Assembly: GCA_029215795.1 (NCBI GenBank)
Contig: JARDYH010000001.1
Span: 307,735,154 to 307,799,153 of the forward strand
Source of the DNA: Anniella stebbinsi
Taxonomy: Eukaryota; Chordata; Lepidosauria; Squamata; Anniellidae
Direction: 5' to 3'
Length of the DNA stretch: 64,000 nt
Shown: positions 46,085 through 56,830 of the stretch, piece by piece
Layout: the number at the start of each line of letters is the position of its first letter
Numbering within the stretch: position 1 is the stretch's first letter
Program-made: the position numbers and the translations under genes
The notes under the pieces: generated by a model
Seen by the model: the letters and a program-made list of their open reading frames with translations, nothing else
What the model was told of the DNA's origin: nothing
Databases searched by the model: none

Positions 46085-47056
46085 TGGGGTACCTCTAGAC
46101 TAGGTTGACCAGATAAAATCCAGGTCAGGCCTCATGTAACTTTAACAGTTGTAGAGAAAAGGGAATTTCAGCCAGTGTCATTTGTATGCAATTAGTTCCT
46201 GGTGAAATTCCCTCTTCATCACAACTGTTAAAGTTGCAGGCACTATACTAGAGTGACCATATACAAAAGAAGGCAGGGCCCCTGCAACTTTAACAGTTGT
46301 GATGAAGTGGGAATTTCACCAGGAACTAATTGCATACAAATGACACTGGCTGAAATTCCCTTTTCTCTACAACTGTTAAAGTTACATGAGCCCTGACCTG
46401 GATTTTATCTGGTCAGCCTACTCTAGATGGACAGTATCTGTCACGGTGGCTTCGGAATGGCGGCACTTGCGTTACATCTAGGGGCAAAGGGGCTTTGCTG
46501 CAAACTAAAAAAGTCGAGCATTTAACACGACTTTTTTAGTTTGCGGCGAAGCGACGACAGCTTCTGCCATCTGTCGCTTTGTCTCTGGCACTTCTTGGAG
46601 GCATACCAAGTCTATGGCGACCACTGATTGGCCGCCATGGGCTGGGCACAGAAGGGGGTGGTTCAGCGAGCCATAAGCTCACTGAACCACCTCCGCACCT
46701 CCAAAAAACCCGCGGCCACTTCTGCAAATAAATAAATAAATAAATAAACCTAAACTCCGCGCCTCCTCGGTCCTCCCCCCCTTTCTGCAAATAAAAAAAA
46801 ACCTTACCTTCAAAAAGCACAGGCGCAGCAGCGGCGGCAGCAGCAAGAAAACCCGCCGCAACGCTGCTGCCGATGAAAACCCACCGCTACCGCGACGTCA
46901 AAGAGACACCATGAAGACAAAGCCCAGGGCTGACTTTTTAAAATTGGAACAAAGGGCATTTGCCCCAGATGACTTCGCACTGGCGGCTGCGTCATGTAAC
47001 CAAAATGCTGCCAGTGCGAAGCCATGTCGACGGAAACAGTCTGTTTTAGATGTACC
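46085..47056. mobile_element. GC-rich inverted-terminus element with hairpins
   Basis: The left end 'GGGGTACCTCTAGA' continues after a nested MITE as 'TGGACAGTATCTGTC' and 'GGTGGCTTCGGAATGGC'. The right end is the diverged inverse, 'GACGGAAACAGTCTGTTTTA' 'GATGTACCCTA'. Interior hairpins: GCAAACTAAAAAAGTCG pairs with CGACTTTTTTAGTTTGC (46499-46544); CTTCGCACTGGC pairs with GCCAGTGCGAAG (about 46975-47022). AAATAAATAAAT is near 46727. No transposase; family not recognised. Confidence 0.6.
46101..46420. mobile_element. 320-bp inverted-dimer hAT-like MITE, nested
   Basis: The same dimer as 38589-38908: TAGGTTGACCAGATAAAATC ... GATTTTATCTGGTCAGCCTA. Flanks CTCTAGAC (46093-46100) and CTCTAGAT (46421-46428) match at 7 of 8 bases. 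It sits inside the element at 46085-47056. Confidence 0.9.
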
Positions 47057-47327
47057 CTATGTCTGGTTGCAAAAGCCATTTTAATAGCAAACCACAAGGC
47101 AATTGAAAGTTGTACATTCTGTAAAGCAGCTTTTATTGGCTCCTCCTTAAATTGTCTTTGGCAGAATTTAAAACAATCCAATAAAAGCTCATTATTAATA
47201 ATCTTTACTGCTCTGAAGCTTCTCTTCTAAGCCAGTCTCTGGGGGTCTAGTTTTGTAGAGCTTTCTCCCTGGACCTATGTGCATTAATATCTATCTAAAA
47301 TACAGTCATTTGTTAAGACCTAATTTT
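47057..47327. other. No gene seen
   Basis: Nothing recognised. Confidence 0.4.
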
Positions 47328-48262
47328 TTCTTCTTTTTTTTCTTTTAAAAAAATATTTAATTAAAAAACATATACGACACACTGTTATGCAACACAATCA
47401 TTATACACATTAAATTATTTTAACTACTCAACAAAAGCATAATACCACATATAAATAAAGTATTAAGTAAATTTAGCATCAAATAGATTGAATGCTCATG
47501 ACACACACAAAACATCCAAGAATATAAAATAAACTAAATAGATTACATAATACATAAGATCAAGTTTCACATACCTACCAAAGCCAATGATTAATTAAAT
47601 AGCAAAACAAGAATATATGTTAATTTCTCTATCATAATTATTTTTCCAGTATTCAATAAAAGGCTTCCATTCCTCTGTAAATTTGGGGATCTGTTGTCTG
47701 CCATCTCTCAACCTGACTACTTCACTGATTTTCAATAATTGTACAATTTGCCAGACTTTAGTAAACCATTCTTTAGATAAAATTGGTTTTCTACTTTTCC
47801 AGTTCTTGGCTATTATCATCTTTGCTGCTGTTAGCAATTTGATATCATTGGCTGATGAGTTTTGGGGACCTCAGATTGAAAAAGCTCTAACAACATTGTT
47901 TTAGAGTTAAGAGATAAATCATATCCTGTTATTTTAAGAACTTCCCTCTTGACTTGTTTCCAAAAGTCTTGGTTTTTGGACACATCCACCACATATGCAT
48001 ATAGTCAGCCGAGGGCATACGGCATTTCCAGCATACACAATTACCTTCCCTATATATTTTATTTAATCTATGAGGAGTTAGTTACCATCAGTAAATTAAT
48101 TTATAATAATTTTCTTTTAAGTTAACAAAGACTGAGTTGGTCGTTCCTCTTGTAAAAATTATTCTCCATTCTTCTTCAATAATTCTTGCTTCTATCATTG
48201 ACTCCCAACGGGTTTTAAAGAATTCACCCTTATTTAGATCTTGGTCTAGCAGTAAAGTATAT
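47328..48262 (-). mobile_element. L1 LINE 3' end, minus strand, 5'-truncated
   Basis: On the minus strand the C-terminal part of L1 ORF2 is readable across breaks. A Cys/His-rich stretch 'NCVCWKCRMPSADYMHMWW' is followed by 'CPKTK' and then, after a frame change, 'KQVKREVLKITGYDL'. A later frame (47837-47595) gives 'LTAAKMIIAKNWKSRKPIL', 'EWFTKVWQIVQLLKI' and 'YWKNN'. This is the usual L1 C-terminal order. It ends in an A/T-rich tract near 47330-47370. The 5' side stops at 48262, the edge of the large inverted repeat. Confidence 0.85.
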
Positions 48263-48652
48263 ATTCATTAAACAAAAAACCTACGGTTTACAAAAACAAT
48301 GTTAAGGCTCTACAGTTTCCAACCAAGCACCAAAAAGCAGGGAAATTGGGAGTTAAGGCTCCCAAGCCTTAACGCCACATCCTCCCTAAGGAGACAGAAA
48401 GTGCAAGTGAAATTCTCATTCTCCCAAAGCAGATAAACCATGAGGACAGGGTGGAGAATATGATATGCAGAGGTGACTGTGGGGTTGTGGAAAACTGCTC
48501 ATGAACAACTTAGGGCCACCTACTTCTCTTTTTTTGTTTAGAGCAGCCCTTCCCCAACCTGGTGCCCTCCAAAGGTGTTGGACTACAACTCCCATCATTG
48601 CAAGTCAGTATGTCCCATGGTCAGGAATGCTGGGACTTGTCATCTCAAAAAT
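48263..48652. repeat. Large inverted repeat, left arm (~390 bp)
   Basis: From 'ATTCATTAAACAAAAAACC' through 'AGGCTCCCAAGCCTTAACGC' to a MITE ('CAGCCCTTCCCCAACCTGG', 'ACTACAACTCCCATCATTGC'). The inverse complement is at 49729-50113 with only a few differences (about 98-99% by eye). Confidence 0.92.
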
Positions 48653-49728
48653 CTAGATATGCAATTTGATATGCAGAGGTGAGGTTGTGGGAAATGATGA
48701 TGAACAACTTAGGACCAGCTACTTCTCATTTCTTAGAGCATCTCCTTATATTTGACAGGCACCAGGTTGGGGAATGTTGTTCAAGAACAAGGGAAGGCAG
48801 AATGTAGATCTCCAGATGTTTTGGAATTCAACTGGTAAAAGCCCCTATCAGCATGGGCAGTTGTCAGGAATGCCGCGAGTTGATGTCCAAATCATCAGTA
48901 TCAATCTGTTTTCTGCCCACATCTGTACTAAAGTATGATGTTTTCCAGTATTAAGATATCTGATCAATCAAGGAACTACAAAAGAGCTGTATCACTTTAA
49001 ATAAACTGTCAAAACCAAATGAAACAACAATGAATGAATCTTGAATACCTAATCCAGACAGCCCTTCAGACATCAACATTAGTTTTCAACACATGGCATA
49101 GGATGTCTGTTTCTTGAATATCAGATAAAGGATTTCTCTTACTTGTTCAGCAGTGTGAGATCAAAGGCAGAACTACCACCTAATACTTTCATGCGTAAGT
49201 ATTATTTTAAAATTAAGTATGAATTGATTTTTGTCTTCCCCATAACACATAACATGGGAGTTACACTGCAACACATCTGGAGAGCACCAGGCTGGAGAAG
49301 GTTGACTCCTATACATGTCTTCTCAGAAGCCAGTGCCATTGAATTCACTAGGGCTTTCTCCCAAGAGGTATAGGATTGCAAATTAATCTCATCTGAAAGG
49401 TGTTCAAGACAGCCAAACTAAACCTGCTCTGCTGTTGCTTTGATGAGATGATGTATTGTGCAGGGATTGTGGGGAGTGAACAATATATTTTTTATAAATA
49501 CATTTTAAGAAAAAAACATTGGTTCTTTGAAAGGCAGGATATTGACTAAAAGTTGGAAGTGCCTGGCACATGCTCTGGTTCTAGATCTGTAATGAATAGT
49601 GCCCCTTTTGTTATCTCTCACACACATCTGCTATATACGAGATGTGTGTGAGAGAAAAGTATTGGGCAGACCCTGTATTTGGTAAGGGTATGACACAGCA
49701 TTCCCCATCCTGCTGCCCTCCAGGTGTT
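48653..49728. other. Spacer of the large inverted repeat
   Basis: The first part (about 48665-48765) is a diverged direct copy of 48457-48560 ('GATATGCAGAGGTGAG', 'GATGAACAACTTAGGACC'). The rest holds MITE traces (near 48760-48900 and 49245-49300), and 'CACACACATCTGC'/'GATGTGTGTG' near 49620-49650. No coding signal. Confidence 0.6.
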
Positions 49729-50113
49729 TGAAATGACAAGTCCCAGCATTCCTGACCATGCGACATACTAACTTGCAATGATGGGAGTTGAAGTCCAACA
49801 CCTTTGGAGGGCACCAGGTTGGGGAAGGGCTGCTCTAAACAAAAAAAGAGAAGTAGGTGGCCCTAAGTTGTTCATGAGCAGTTTTCCACAACCCCACAGT
49901 CACCTCTGCATATCATATTCTCCACCCTGTCCTCATGGTTTATCTGCTTTGGGAGAATGAGAATTTCACTTGCACTTTCTGCCTCCTTAGGGAGGATGTG
50001 GTGTTAAGGCTTGGGAGCCTTAACTCCCAATTTCCCTGCTTTTTGGTGCTTGGTTGGAAACTGTAGAGCCTTAACATTGTTTTTGTAAACCGTAGGTTTT
50101 TTGTTTAATGAAT
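49729..50113. repeat. Large inverted repeat, right arm (~385 bp)
   Basis: Inverse complement of 48263-48652, ending 'CCGTAGGTTTTTTGTTTAAT' and GAAT. It includes a complete palindromic MITE (about 49696-49831). A 60-codon frame (49778-49960) occurs almost identically in the left arm, only because the arms are copies. Confidence 0.92.
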
Positions 50114-50264
50114 TTCATGGCTTTGTGTAACGGATGACTGGATATTATACAGTTGACAACCAAGCCAGCGTCAGCCAGGATGTTATACCATCTTGACATC
50201 CAATATAAAATCAAAGCTAGTGTTATGTGTTGAACTCACTTTTAACATTAATAAATCAACCAAA
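50114..50264. other. No gene seen
   Basis: Short unassigned segment between the inverted repeat and the tandem array. Confidence 0.4.
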
Positions 50265-50806
50265 ATGCTTGCATCTCCCTCATTTTTAAAGATAAAGAGA
50301 TGAAACCTGGCATCATGGCAGCTCTTAAGTAGGGATATAGCTATGCCAAGTATGAAGCAGATCTGTTCATGCCTTGATTTTTAGGAATTTTTTTAAAGTT
50401 CAAACAGAAATCTCGTTGGGGTCCAGGACCTTGAGCAGTACAAGTTTAAAAAATGAAATTAAAGATAAAGAGATTAAACTTGGCACCATGGTAGCTCTGA
50501 AGTAGAGATTTAGCCATGCCAAGTTGGAAGCAGATCCGTTCATCCCTTGATTTTTAGAAATTTTAAAAACTTCAATTTAATTTTTTTAATTAACTAAAAT
50601 GCTTACAATTCCATCATTTTTAAAGATAAAGGGATGAAACTTGACAGCATGGTAACTCTTAAATATGGATTGAGCCATGCCAACTTGAAAGCAGATTGGT
50701 TCATGCCTTGCATTTTAGAAAAAATTTTGAAGTCAGATTTTTAAAAAATATATCCTAAAAATTAAGGCATGAACCGATCTGCTTCCAACTTGGCATGGCT
50801 CAATTT
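50265..50806. repeat. Diverged tandem array with one inverted unit
   Basis: Three direct units (about 50265-50400, 50450-50577, 50590-50735) share 'TTAAAGATAAAGAGATGAAA', 'GGCACCATGGTAGCTCT' and 'GCCATGCCAAGTTGGAAGCA'. A fourth, partial unit (50745-50806) is inverted: 'AAGGCATGAACCGATCTGC' then 'AACTTGGCATGGCTCAATTT'. Unit length is about 140-160 bp. No family recognised. Confidence 0.85.
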
Positions 50807-51439
50807 TAGGGTGACCACTAAGGTGTGGCGTAGTGGCTAAGGTGTTGGACTGGGAGCTGGGAGATCTGGGTTCTACTCCCCACTTAGCCGTGGAAACCCA
50901 TTGGGTGACTTTGGGCCAGTTGCAGACTCTCAGCCCAACCCACCTCACAGGGTTGCTGTTGTGAGGATAAAATGGAGAGGAGGAGGATTATGTATGCCGC
51001 CTTGGGTTTCTTGGCGGAAAAAAGGTGGGATATAAATGCAATAATAAATAATTTTAAAAAACTGTCAGGATTTCCCCAGATTTCTCCTGGTTTTTATTCT
51101 ATCCTCAGTGTCAGGGGGGATTTTATGCAATAGTCTATAATGACCTGGAATTAAACACTTTCCCTTTTAAGGCCACCATTAGCGTGGCAGGGTGGAATGA
51201 CATGCTTTCTGGAGGTGTGTCATTCTCTCCCACTGCTCCAATCAAGGCCTTAAAAGGGGAAAACGTGTCATTCCCAGACATTATAGAAAAGGGCCTGATT
51301 GGAACAGTGGGGTGGGGTGAGAATGACATGCTTTCCCCTCCTCCGCTCCAATTGGGGACTTTAAGGTGGCCCCAGAAAGCCATTTTCCTGCCACCCATTA
51401 GGTGTCCTCTTTTTTGGTTTCCCAAATATGGTCACCCTA
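50807..51439. mobile_element. hAT-like MITE carrying a SINE insertion
   Basis: Left end TTAGGGTGACCA and right end TTTCCCAAATATGGTCACCCTA-type terminus, inverted. Flanks CTCAATTT (50799-50806) and CTCAGTTC (51440-51447) agree at 6 of 8. The interior, minus the SINE, matches 35206-35622 in reverse ('ACTGTCAGGATTT', 'CTCAGTGTCAGGGGGGATTT'). Confidence 0.85.
50819..51058 (+). repeat. tRNA-derived squamate SINE
   Basis: A box TGGCGTAGTGG (50826-50836) and B box GGTTCTACTCC (50869-50879) are both close to the tRNA promoter consensus, 33 bp apart. Then 'GGGCCAGTTGCAGACTCTCA', 'CACAGGGTTGCTGTTGTGAG', 'GCCGCCTTGGGTTTCTTGGC' and 'GGTGGGATATAAATGCAATA'. It has inserted just inside the left end of the MITE. 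It is the best-kept SINE in the window. Confidence 0.85.
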
Positions 51440-52165
51440 CTCAGTTCTTGCACAGGCTGCATTTCCATCCCTAGATATTTACTCAAAAGTAAGACCCATT
51501 GAATTTCCTTGGTTCTTGAAAAGCAACACACTTGCTTTTAGATTTGCCAGTCTCAGCATTTTATGTGTGTTATGAATGCCTGCTCTGTCTGTCCCTATAG
51601 TTTCCTGCAAGGTCCAGCCAGGGGAAGCCAGTAAATTAAACCCAGGGGTGGAGGGTGGGATTCCCTCAAGTTCATCTGACAGCAGGTGCTATAGAACATG
51701 GACCTTCCAGGAGTGTTGAGGCTGGATTTCTGGCAGACCCAGCCAGGCAACTTTATGGCCTGTTAGTCCCTCCATTTGGTAGCCCGCAGAGCAGCTGCCT
51801 CATAAGGCAAATGGCCACATGAGAACTATTATTATGGCCTGCTACTTTGTCTTTAGTAGTCTGTGATCCAGATCTCTTCAGAAGGGGGAATAGTGTTTTG
51901 TGGTTGGGGTCAGTCTAAATTATCTCCAGGGGTCCCTTACTCAGTGCCTCTGATAGCAAAGAGATTGAGGATTTCCCCCAACTCTGTTACTCTTGAAATT
52001 ACTAGGCCTGTTGAAAATAGATTTTATAACATAAGCATGAAAACAGTGAATACCCCTTTTAACTTGTTAAACCAATGAAAACATGCCACACAAGAAGTCT
52101 TAAGATATGAATGGTTTATAAAGAAAAGTAAATGTAAAAGAACATCAGATGCAGAAGTGAAATCT
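51440..52165. other. No gene; one repeat trace
   Basis: 'ATTTACTCAAAAGTAAGACC' near 51477 is a trace of the 16796 repeat. Otherwise unassigned. Confidence 0.45.
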
Positions 52166-52203
52166 GAAACATTACTACTACTAGTAGTAGTAGTAGTAGT
52201 AGT
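52166..52203. repeat. (TAC/TAG)n microsatellite
   Basis: About 12 trinucleotide units, at the 3' end of a minus-strand LINE relic. Confidence 0.9.
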
Positions 52204-52485
52204 ATCCTGTCTTTTGCCCAATGCTGGGCCTCAGGGCAGCCTTACAAAACTAAAACATATACAGCTAAAACCTATAAATAGGAATATACAAAAGTTAAAA
52301 ATATAATTAAATACTTTTTAATATTAAAGCGTTTAAAACATTTAAAATACATAACAATTTAAAAGTCAAAGGTATAGACAGAGGTCCAGATTATTTGCCA
52401 AAGGCCTGCTGGAACAAAAAAGGGGTTGTCTGCCTCCAAAAACACATCCAGGAGGGAGCCAGTGTAGACTGCAAGGATTAGAAAG
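52204..52485 (-). repeat. LINE 3' relic, minus strand
   Basis: 'CTGTCTTTTGCCCAATGCTG' and 'AGGGCAGCCTTACAAAACTA', an A-rich UTR, then 'CCAAAGGCCTGCTGGAACAA' and 'AACACATCCAGGAGGGAGCC', consistent with a degraded L2-like coding end. Confidence 0.6.
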
Positions 52486-52921
52486 AAAATGCATGTGTAC
52501 ACTATGCAAAATATACAACAGCCCAACTGTTTATAAACCTTATTAAAAAAAACTGGGTGACTAGGCCGAAACCAACGTTGTAGGCCCAGAAGCACTTTGA
52601 AAGGTTTCAACATCATACTTAAAACTTAACACCGGCCCAAACTAATTAAATGAAGTGTTTGAAGCTTTCAACTTTATAGCAGCATGGACCAAACTCTTAG
52701 AAAAGAGGGAAGGAGCACACTGTGTGTGTTTGGGGTGGGGATGGATAGAAAGGGATGTATAGCCACCTATTCCCAGGAGAGATCTGAAGATCAGGTTACC
52801 ATGGATCCAGAGGAACCACACCCTGCTTCACCAGGGAGCAAAAGAGCAAACTGGCCTTATGAAGATTGCCCAAAATACTCTCAGAGCCAAAGGAATGCAT
52901 GTTCCAGAAGAGAAAAAAGAA
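52486..52921. other. No gene established
   Basis: A plus-strand 175-codon frame (52684-53211) starts here but is bridged by a (TTC)n tract and has no recognised domain, so it is not called as a gene. Confidence 0.45.
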
Positions 52922-52970
52922 ACTCTTCTTCTTCTTCTTCTTCTTCTTCTTCTTCTTCTTCTTCTTCTTC
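52922..52970. repeat. (TTC)n microsatellite
   Basis: About 16 TTC units. Confidence 0.95.
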
Positions 52971-54164
52971 ACTCAAAAGGTCTGTGCTAGAGGCAGCGGC
53001 CATTTCACCCACCCACCCCCAACATTCTAAGGCAGGAGGGAGGGGGGAAAGCGACGCTACTGACCGTGCCTTGCGCTATGAGGGAAGCATTGACTTGAAT
53101 GAGAGGTTAAAATATTCCTTAAAAGTCAACCGAAGGGAATTTTTAAAAAACGAAAAGCTTTCCACCAACTACAGTGAAGGAGGAAGAAGACCCCACCACT
53201 GGATTAATTAATAAGGCTCTAGAAATTATGCAAATTGTGAGCACAAAACTCAGAAACTGAAAGTCATTTGACAAAAGCAGGGAGACAGGTTTGTGTTTCT
53301 TTTCTACCTTAAACTGCTCTCCTTCCCTCAGTCTTTCAGCAATCTTCTTGAAAATTTCAGGTAATGTAAAACAAACATTTCTTTCCGGCACCTGTAAATT
53401 TCAGAAAGGTTGGTGAAACATTTTCGATTTTATGGCTGTTAGAATTACCCCTCCCCCCCCAATTATCACTTTAACATGGCAGAATGTGTTTTTTACTGAC
53501 AGCCCTTAACAATGGAGGCACGACTGTGCCTCCATTAATTTTTGACAGTAAACCTTTAAACTTTTTTCTCTCCTCAATTAGTTTTTCAAATTTAGATCAT
53601 TCCATTCTTAAGGTACCTGTCTTAAACTGACTATGTAGTTCTTTATTTGGAAATATTGGAACCATTGAGGTTGATCCAGTTGCATTCTTGTTCTTAGCTC
53701 TGCCCAGCTCATACATTGTTTTTGTTGTAATACTATGTTTTACCCATAATGAATCTTTTCCAGCAACTGAAAATATTTTATTATATATGAAGGACGATAA
53801 GGGGGATATGCCTGGACTTAAATATTTTTTTACGGCGTCCCATACTCAGACTATGCCCAAAATATAGGGACCTAATTTGACTTCAAGCTTAATGCTCCTA
53901 AAAAGGAAAAAAAAATGGTTCACTGTTCTTGCTCGAGAACAAGGCCCTGTAACCCACCCAGACACTGAAGGACTTGATGGATTGATTTTATGCAGTTCCA
54001 GCTAACAAATAATTGGGCTGGCAAACTAAGAAAGAAGAGTCAGTATCACAGCAAAGATGGGATATAAAAAGAGTTATGAGGTCGGCCCATCTTTCACGTA
54101 AGTCTCTGTGTATATTATACTTGCTATCATATTTTATTATGTTTTCAGATGCCTTCTTCTTTAT
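52971..54164. other. No gene seen
   Basis: An inverted word, 'ACTGACAGCCCTTAACAATG' 'GAGGCACGACTGTGCCTCC', is near 53496-53534. Otherwise unassigned, AT-rich. Confidence 0.4.
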
Positions 54165-54450
54165 TGCCTTGCCCATAAAATTATCTATGCCTCTTGTCTG
54201 CCTCAACAATTACTTTGTCTCCATTATCCACTGGCAAAAATCCACCAGGTTCCTTTTGCTTTAAATCTTCCTTGTTCCCACATTCAGTTTGTAATCCTTG
54301 GAAACTAGAGATGGCTTGCTTCTCTTTATAGCATTTCCCATAAGATTCTCCCTGACTCTTGTATGCTTTAACTTTAGCTTGTTGTCCACAAAGATCATTT
54401 TTGCTTTAAATCTTCATCTGCTCCCATGTTTTAGTGTACAAATCTGGGAA
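54165..54450. repeat. Diverged two-unit tandem duplication (~135 bp)
   Basis: 'GCCTTGCCCATAAAATTATC' ... 'TTGCTTTAAATCTTCCTTG' and 'GCATTTCCCATAAGATTCTC' ... 'TTGCTTTAAATCTTCATCTG' lie about 140-150 bp apart in the same order, with a matching 'TTTGTCC'/'TTGTCCAC' word between. Divergence is large. Confidence 0.55.
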
Positions 54451-54901
54451 CCTACCAATCCATCACAAATCCTGTACTTCCAACTCAGCAGAAGTTAAGA
54501 TATTATGGGCGCTGAATAGCTTAAAGACACTTTCTCTCTGAAAGGGAAATTGATTTCATTTGTCTGATGCAACGTTCCATCCATAATCACATCAGGTCAT
54601 CAGGATGAACGAACAAGCACCTGGTCACAGTCTTTCACACTATGATGAGATATACAGTATTTCAATTTTAATTATAATAATTATTTCTAATTTGCCCCTC
54701 TATGTATGTATAAATTAGCATATGCTAATATTATGCAAATCACTGTCCTTTTTTGTCCTCTGTTTTTGGTGATGTATTTCCTCTTTTTTGGCAATTCATA
54801 AGTGGCTACCCAAATCAGACCTCCAGACTGATTGAACCCAGCTTCCCTTCTGTCAGGGCCAAGCACAGTTCTTAGACTTGGACTAGGAGCTCACCTTCAT
54901 C

Positions 54902-54902
<1 letters not shown>
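54451..54902. other. No gene seen
   Basis: Nothing recognised. Confidence 0.4.
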
Positions 54903-54932
<30 letters not shown>

Positions 54933-55060
54933 TGCATTTATATATTGCCTCATAGCCGAAGCTCTCTGGGCAGTTTACAAAAATTAAAAACACTGAACAT
55001 TAAAAAGCCGATATACAAAATTTAAAAAGCATAAAAAGCATAAAAACAGATTATAAATAC
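54903..55060 (-). repeat. L2 LINE 3' end, minus strand, left part
   Basis: (ATT)n at 54903-54931, then 'GCATTTATATATTGCCTCAT', 'GAAGCTCTCTGGGCAGTTTA' and an A-rich UTR. It is split by the hAT-like element at 55061-56599 and resumes at 56600. Confidence 0.85.
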
Positions 55061-56599
55061 TAGGGATGTGCACTGGATCGGACCCGATCCACGATCCGAG
55101 TCCGGTCCAGTGGGAAATCGGATAAATTATCCGATTTCCGATCCGACAGCTGGATCGGCCGATCCAATCCGAACCGGTCCGAAAAAGCTCTGAACCGGTT
55201 CGGCGGATCGGCGGGCGCCCACTGGCGCCCACCGCCGCTTCCATTGGTGGGCGCCAGCGGGCGCCCGCCGATGAAAGTGGACAGCGGGGGGGGGGAGGAG
55301 GGGGCGCTTTCCTTTCCGGCCCGTCCGCTCCCGTCCGGCGCCAGCAGCTACTACCAGCAGGCTCCACGGCCTGCTCCAGGGTGGCGCGCCGGGTGATGTA
55401 ATCACCCGGCGCGCTACTCTAGAGCAGGCCGCGGAGCCCGCTGGTAGTAGCCGCCAGCGCCGGACGGGAGCGGACGGGCCGGGAAGGTAAGCAGGGGGTG
55501 CGTGGAGGGGAGGAGGGGGCGCGCGGAGGGGGGGAGGGGGGCCCTTACCTTCCCGGCCCGGCCGCTCCCGTCTGGCGCCGGCGGCTACTACCAGCAGGCT
55601 CCGCGGCCTGCTCCAGGGTGGCACGCCGGGTGATGTCATCACCCGGCGTGCTACTCTAGAGCAGGCCGCGGAGCCCGCTGGTAGTAGCCGCCGGCGCCGG
55701 ACGGGAGCGGACGGGCCGGGAAGGTAAGCAGGGGGTGCGTGGAGGGGAGGAGGGGGCGCGCGGAGGGGGGGGAGGGGGGCCCTTACCTTCCCGGCCCGGC
55801 CGCTCCCGTCCGGCGCCGGCGGCTACTACCAGCAGGCTCCGCGGCTTACTCCAGGGTGGCGCGCCGGGTGATGTCATCACCCGGCTTGCTACTCTAGAGC
55901 AGGCCGCGGAGCCCACTGGTAGTAGCCGCCGGCGCCGGACGGGAGCGGACGGGCCGGGAAGGTAAGCAGGGGGTGCGTGGAGGGGAGGAGGGGGCGCGCG
56001 GAGGGGGGGAGGGGGGCCCTTACCTTTCCGGCCCGTCCGCTCCCGTCCCGCGGTGGCGGCTACTACCAGCGGGCTCCGCGGCCTGCTCCAGGGTGGCGCG
56101 CCGGGTGATCACCCGGCGCGCTACTCGAGAGCAAGCCGCAAAGCCGGCTGGCGGTAGCCACCGGCGCCGGACGGGAGCGAACGGCCCTAAAAGGTAAGTA
56201 GTGGCGGGGAAGGGGGCTTACCCCCCCCCGGAGCCGTCCGCTTCTATCCGCTGGCGCCCGCGGGCGCCAGCGGATGGAAGCAGACGGCCCCGGGGGGGGT
56301 AGGGAGCGCGGGGGAGGGGGCTTACCTGCCGGGGCCGTCCACAGTGGACGGCCCCGGGGGGGAGGGAGTTAGGCCCCCCCTCACCCACCCGCCGCCATTT
56401 TTTCCTCATAGACTTGCATTGCAATGCAAGTCTATGGGGGGGGAAATGGCGGCCGATCCAAAAATTTTCGATTTTTGGATCGGGATCGTACTCGATCTGG
56501 TCCGGGGGGCCTCCGATTTTGTCCGAACCGATCCGTGACAAAATTGGAGGTCCTGATCCGGGTCCCGATCCGATCTGGGGGGGTCCGTGCACACCCCTA
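55061..56599. mobile_element. GC-rich palindromic hAT-like element, copy 2 (1,539 bp)
   Basis: Reverse orientation relative to copy 1 at 29099. Ends TAGGGATGTGCAC and GTGCACACCCCTA. A perfect 8-bp duplication, ATAAATAC, lies at 55053-55060 and 56600-56607, inside an L2 relic. It has four palindromic cassettes (centres near 55400, 55640, 55876, 56108) against three in copy 1. Period is about 236 bp, with arms CCGTCCGGCGCCGGCGGC / GCCGCCGGCGCCGGACGG and core CGGGTGATGTCATCACCCGG. Cassettes are flanked by CCTTACCTT and AAGGTAAG. The 30-bp palindrome is at 56407-56436. No transposase. Confidence 0.93.
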
Positions 56600-56830
56600 A
56601 TAAATACAATATCCATTTAAAACAACTATTCTGGGTCAAACAACAACAACAAAACCATCAATATACGCTGTTAAACCTGGTGCTGAAAAGATAACAATGT
56701 CATCACCAGGCGAGCCTCATCAGGGATCTCATTCCAGAATTGAGGGGCCACCACTGAAAAGGCCCTCTCCCTTGTTGCCATCCTCTGAGTTTCTCTTGGA
56801 GTAGGCACCAGGAGGAGAACTAGGTTATTT
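56600..56830 (-). repeat. L2 LINE, minus strand, right part
   Basis: 'CCAGGCGAGCCTCATCAGGG', 'CATTCCAGAATTGAGGGGCC' and 'AAGGCCCTCTCCCTTGTTGC' match the 3' coding end of the copy at 31531-33475. It completes the relic begun at 54903. Confidence 0.88.

Noticed and set aside
48416..48598. A 60-codon frame found almost identically at 49778-49960
   Set aside because: The near-identity comes from the DNA inverted repeat, and the frame includes MITE sequence.
52684..53211. A 175-codon plus-strand frame with a long serine run
   Set aside because: The serine run is a (TTC)n microsatellite. The parts either side show no recognised domain and the frame is not supported by splice or promoter signals.
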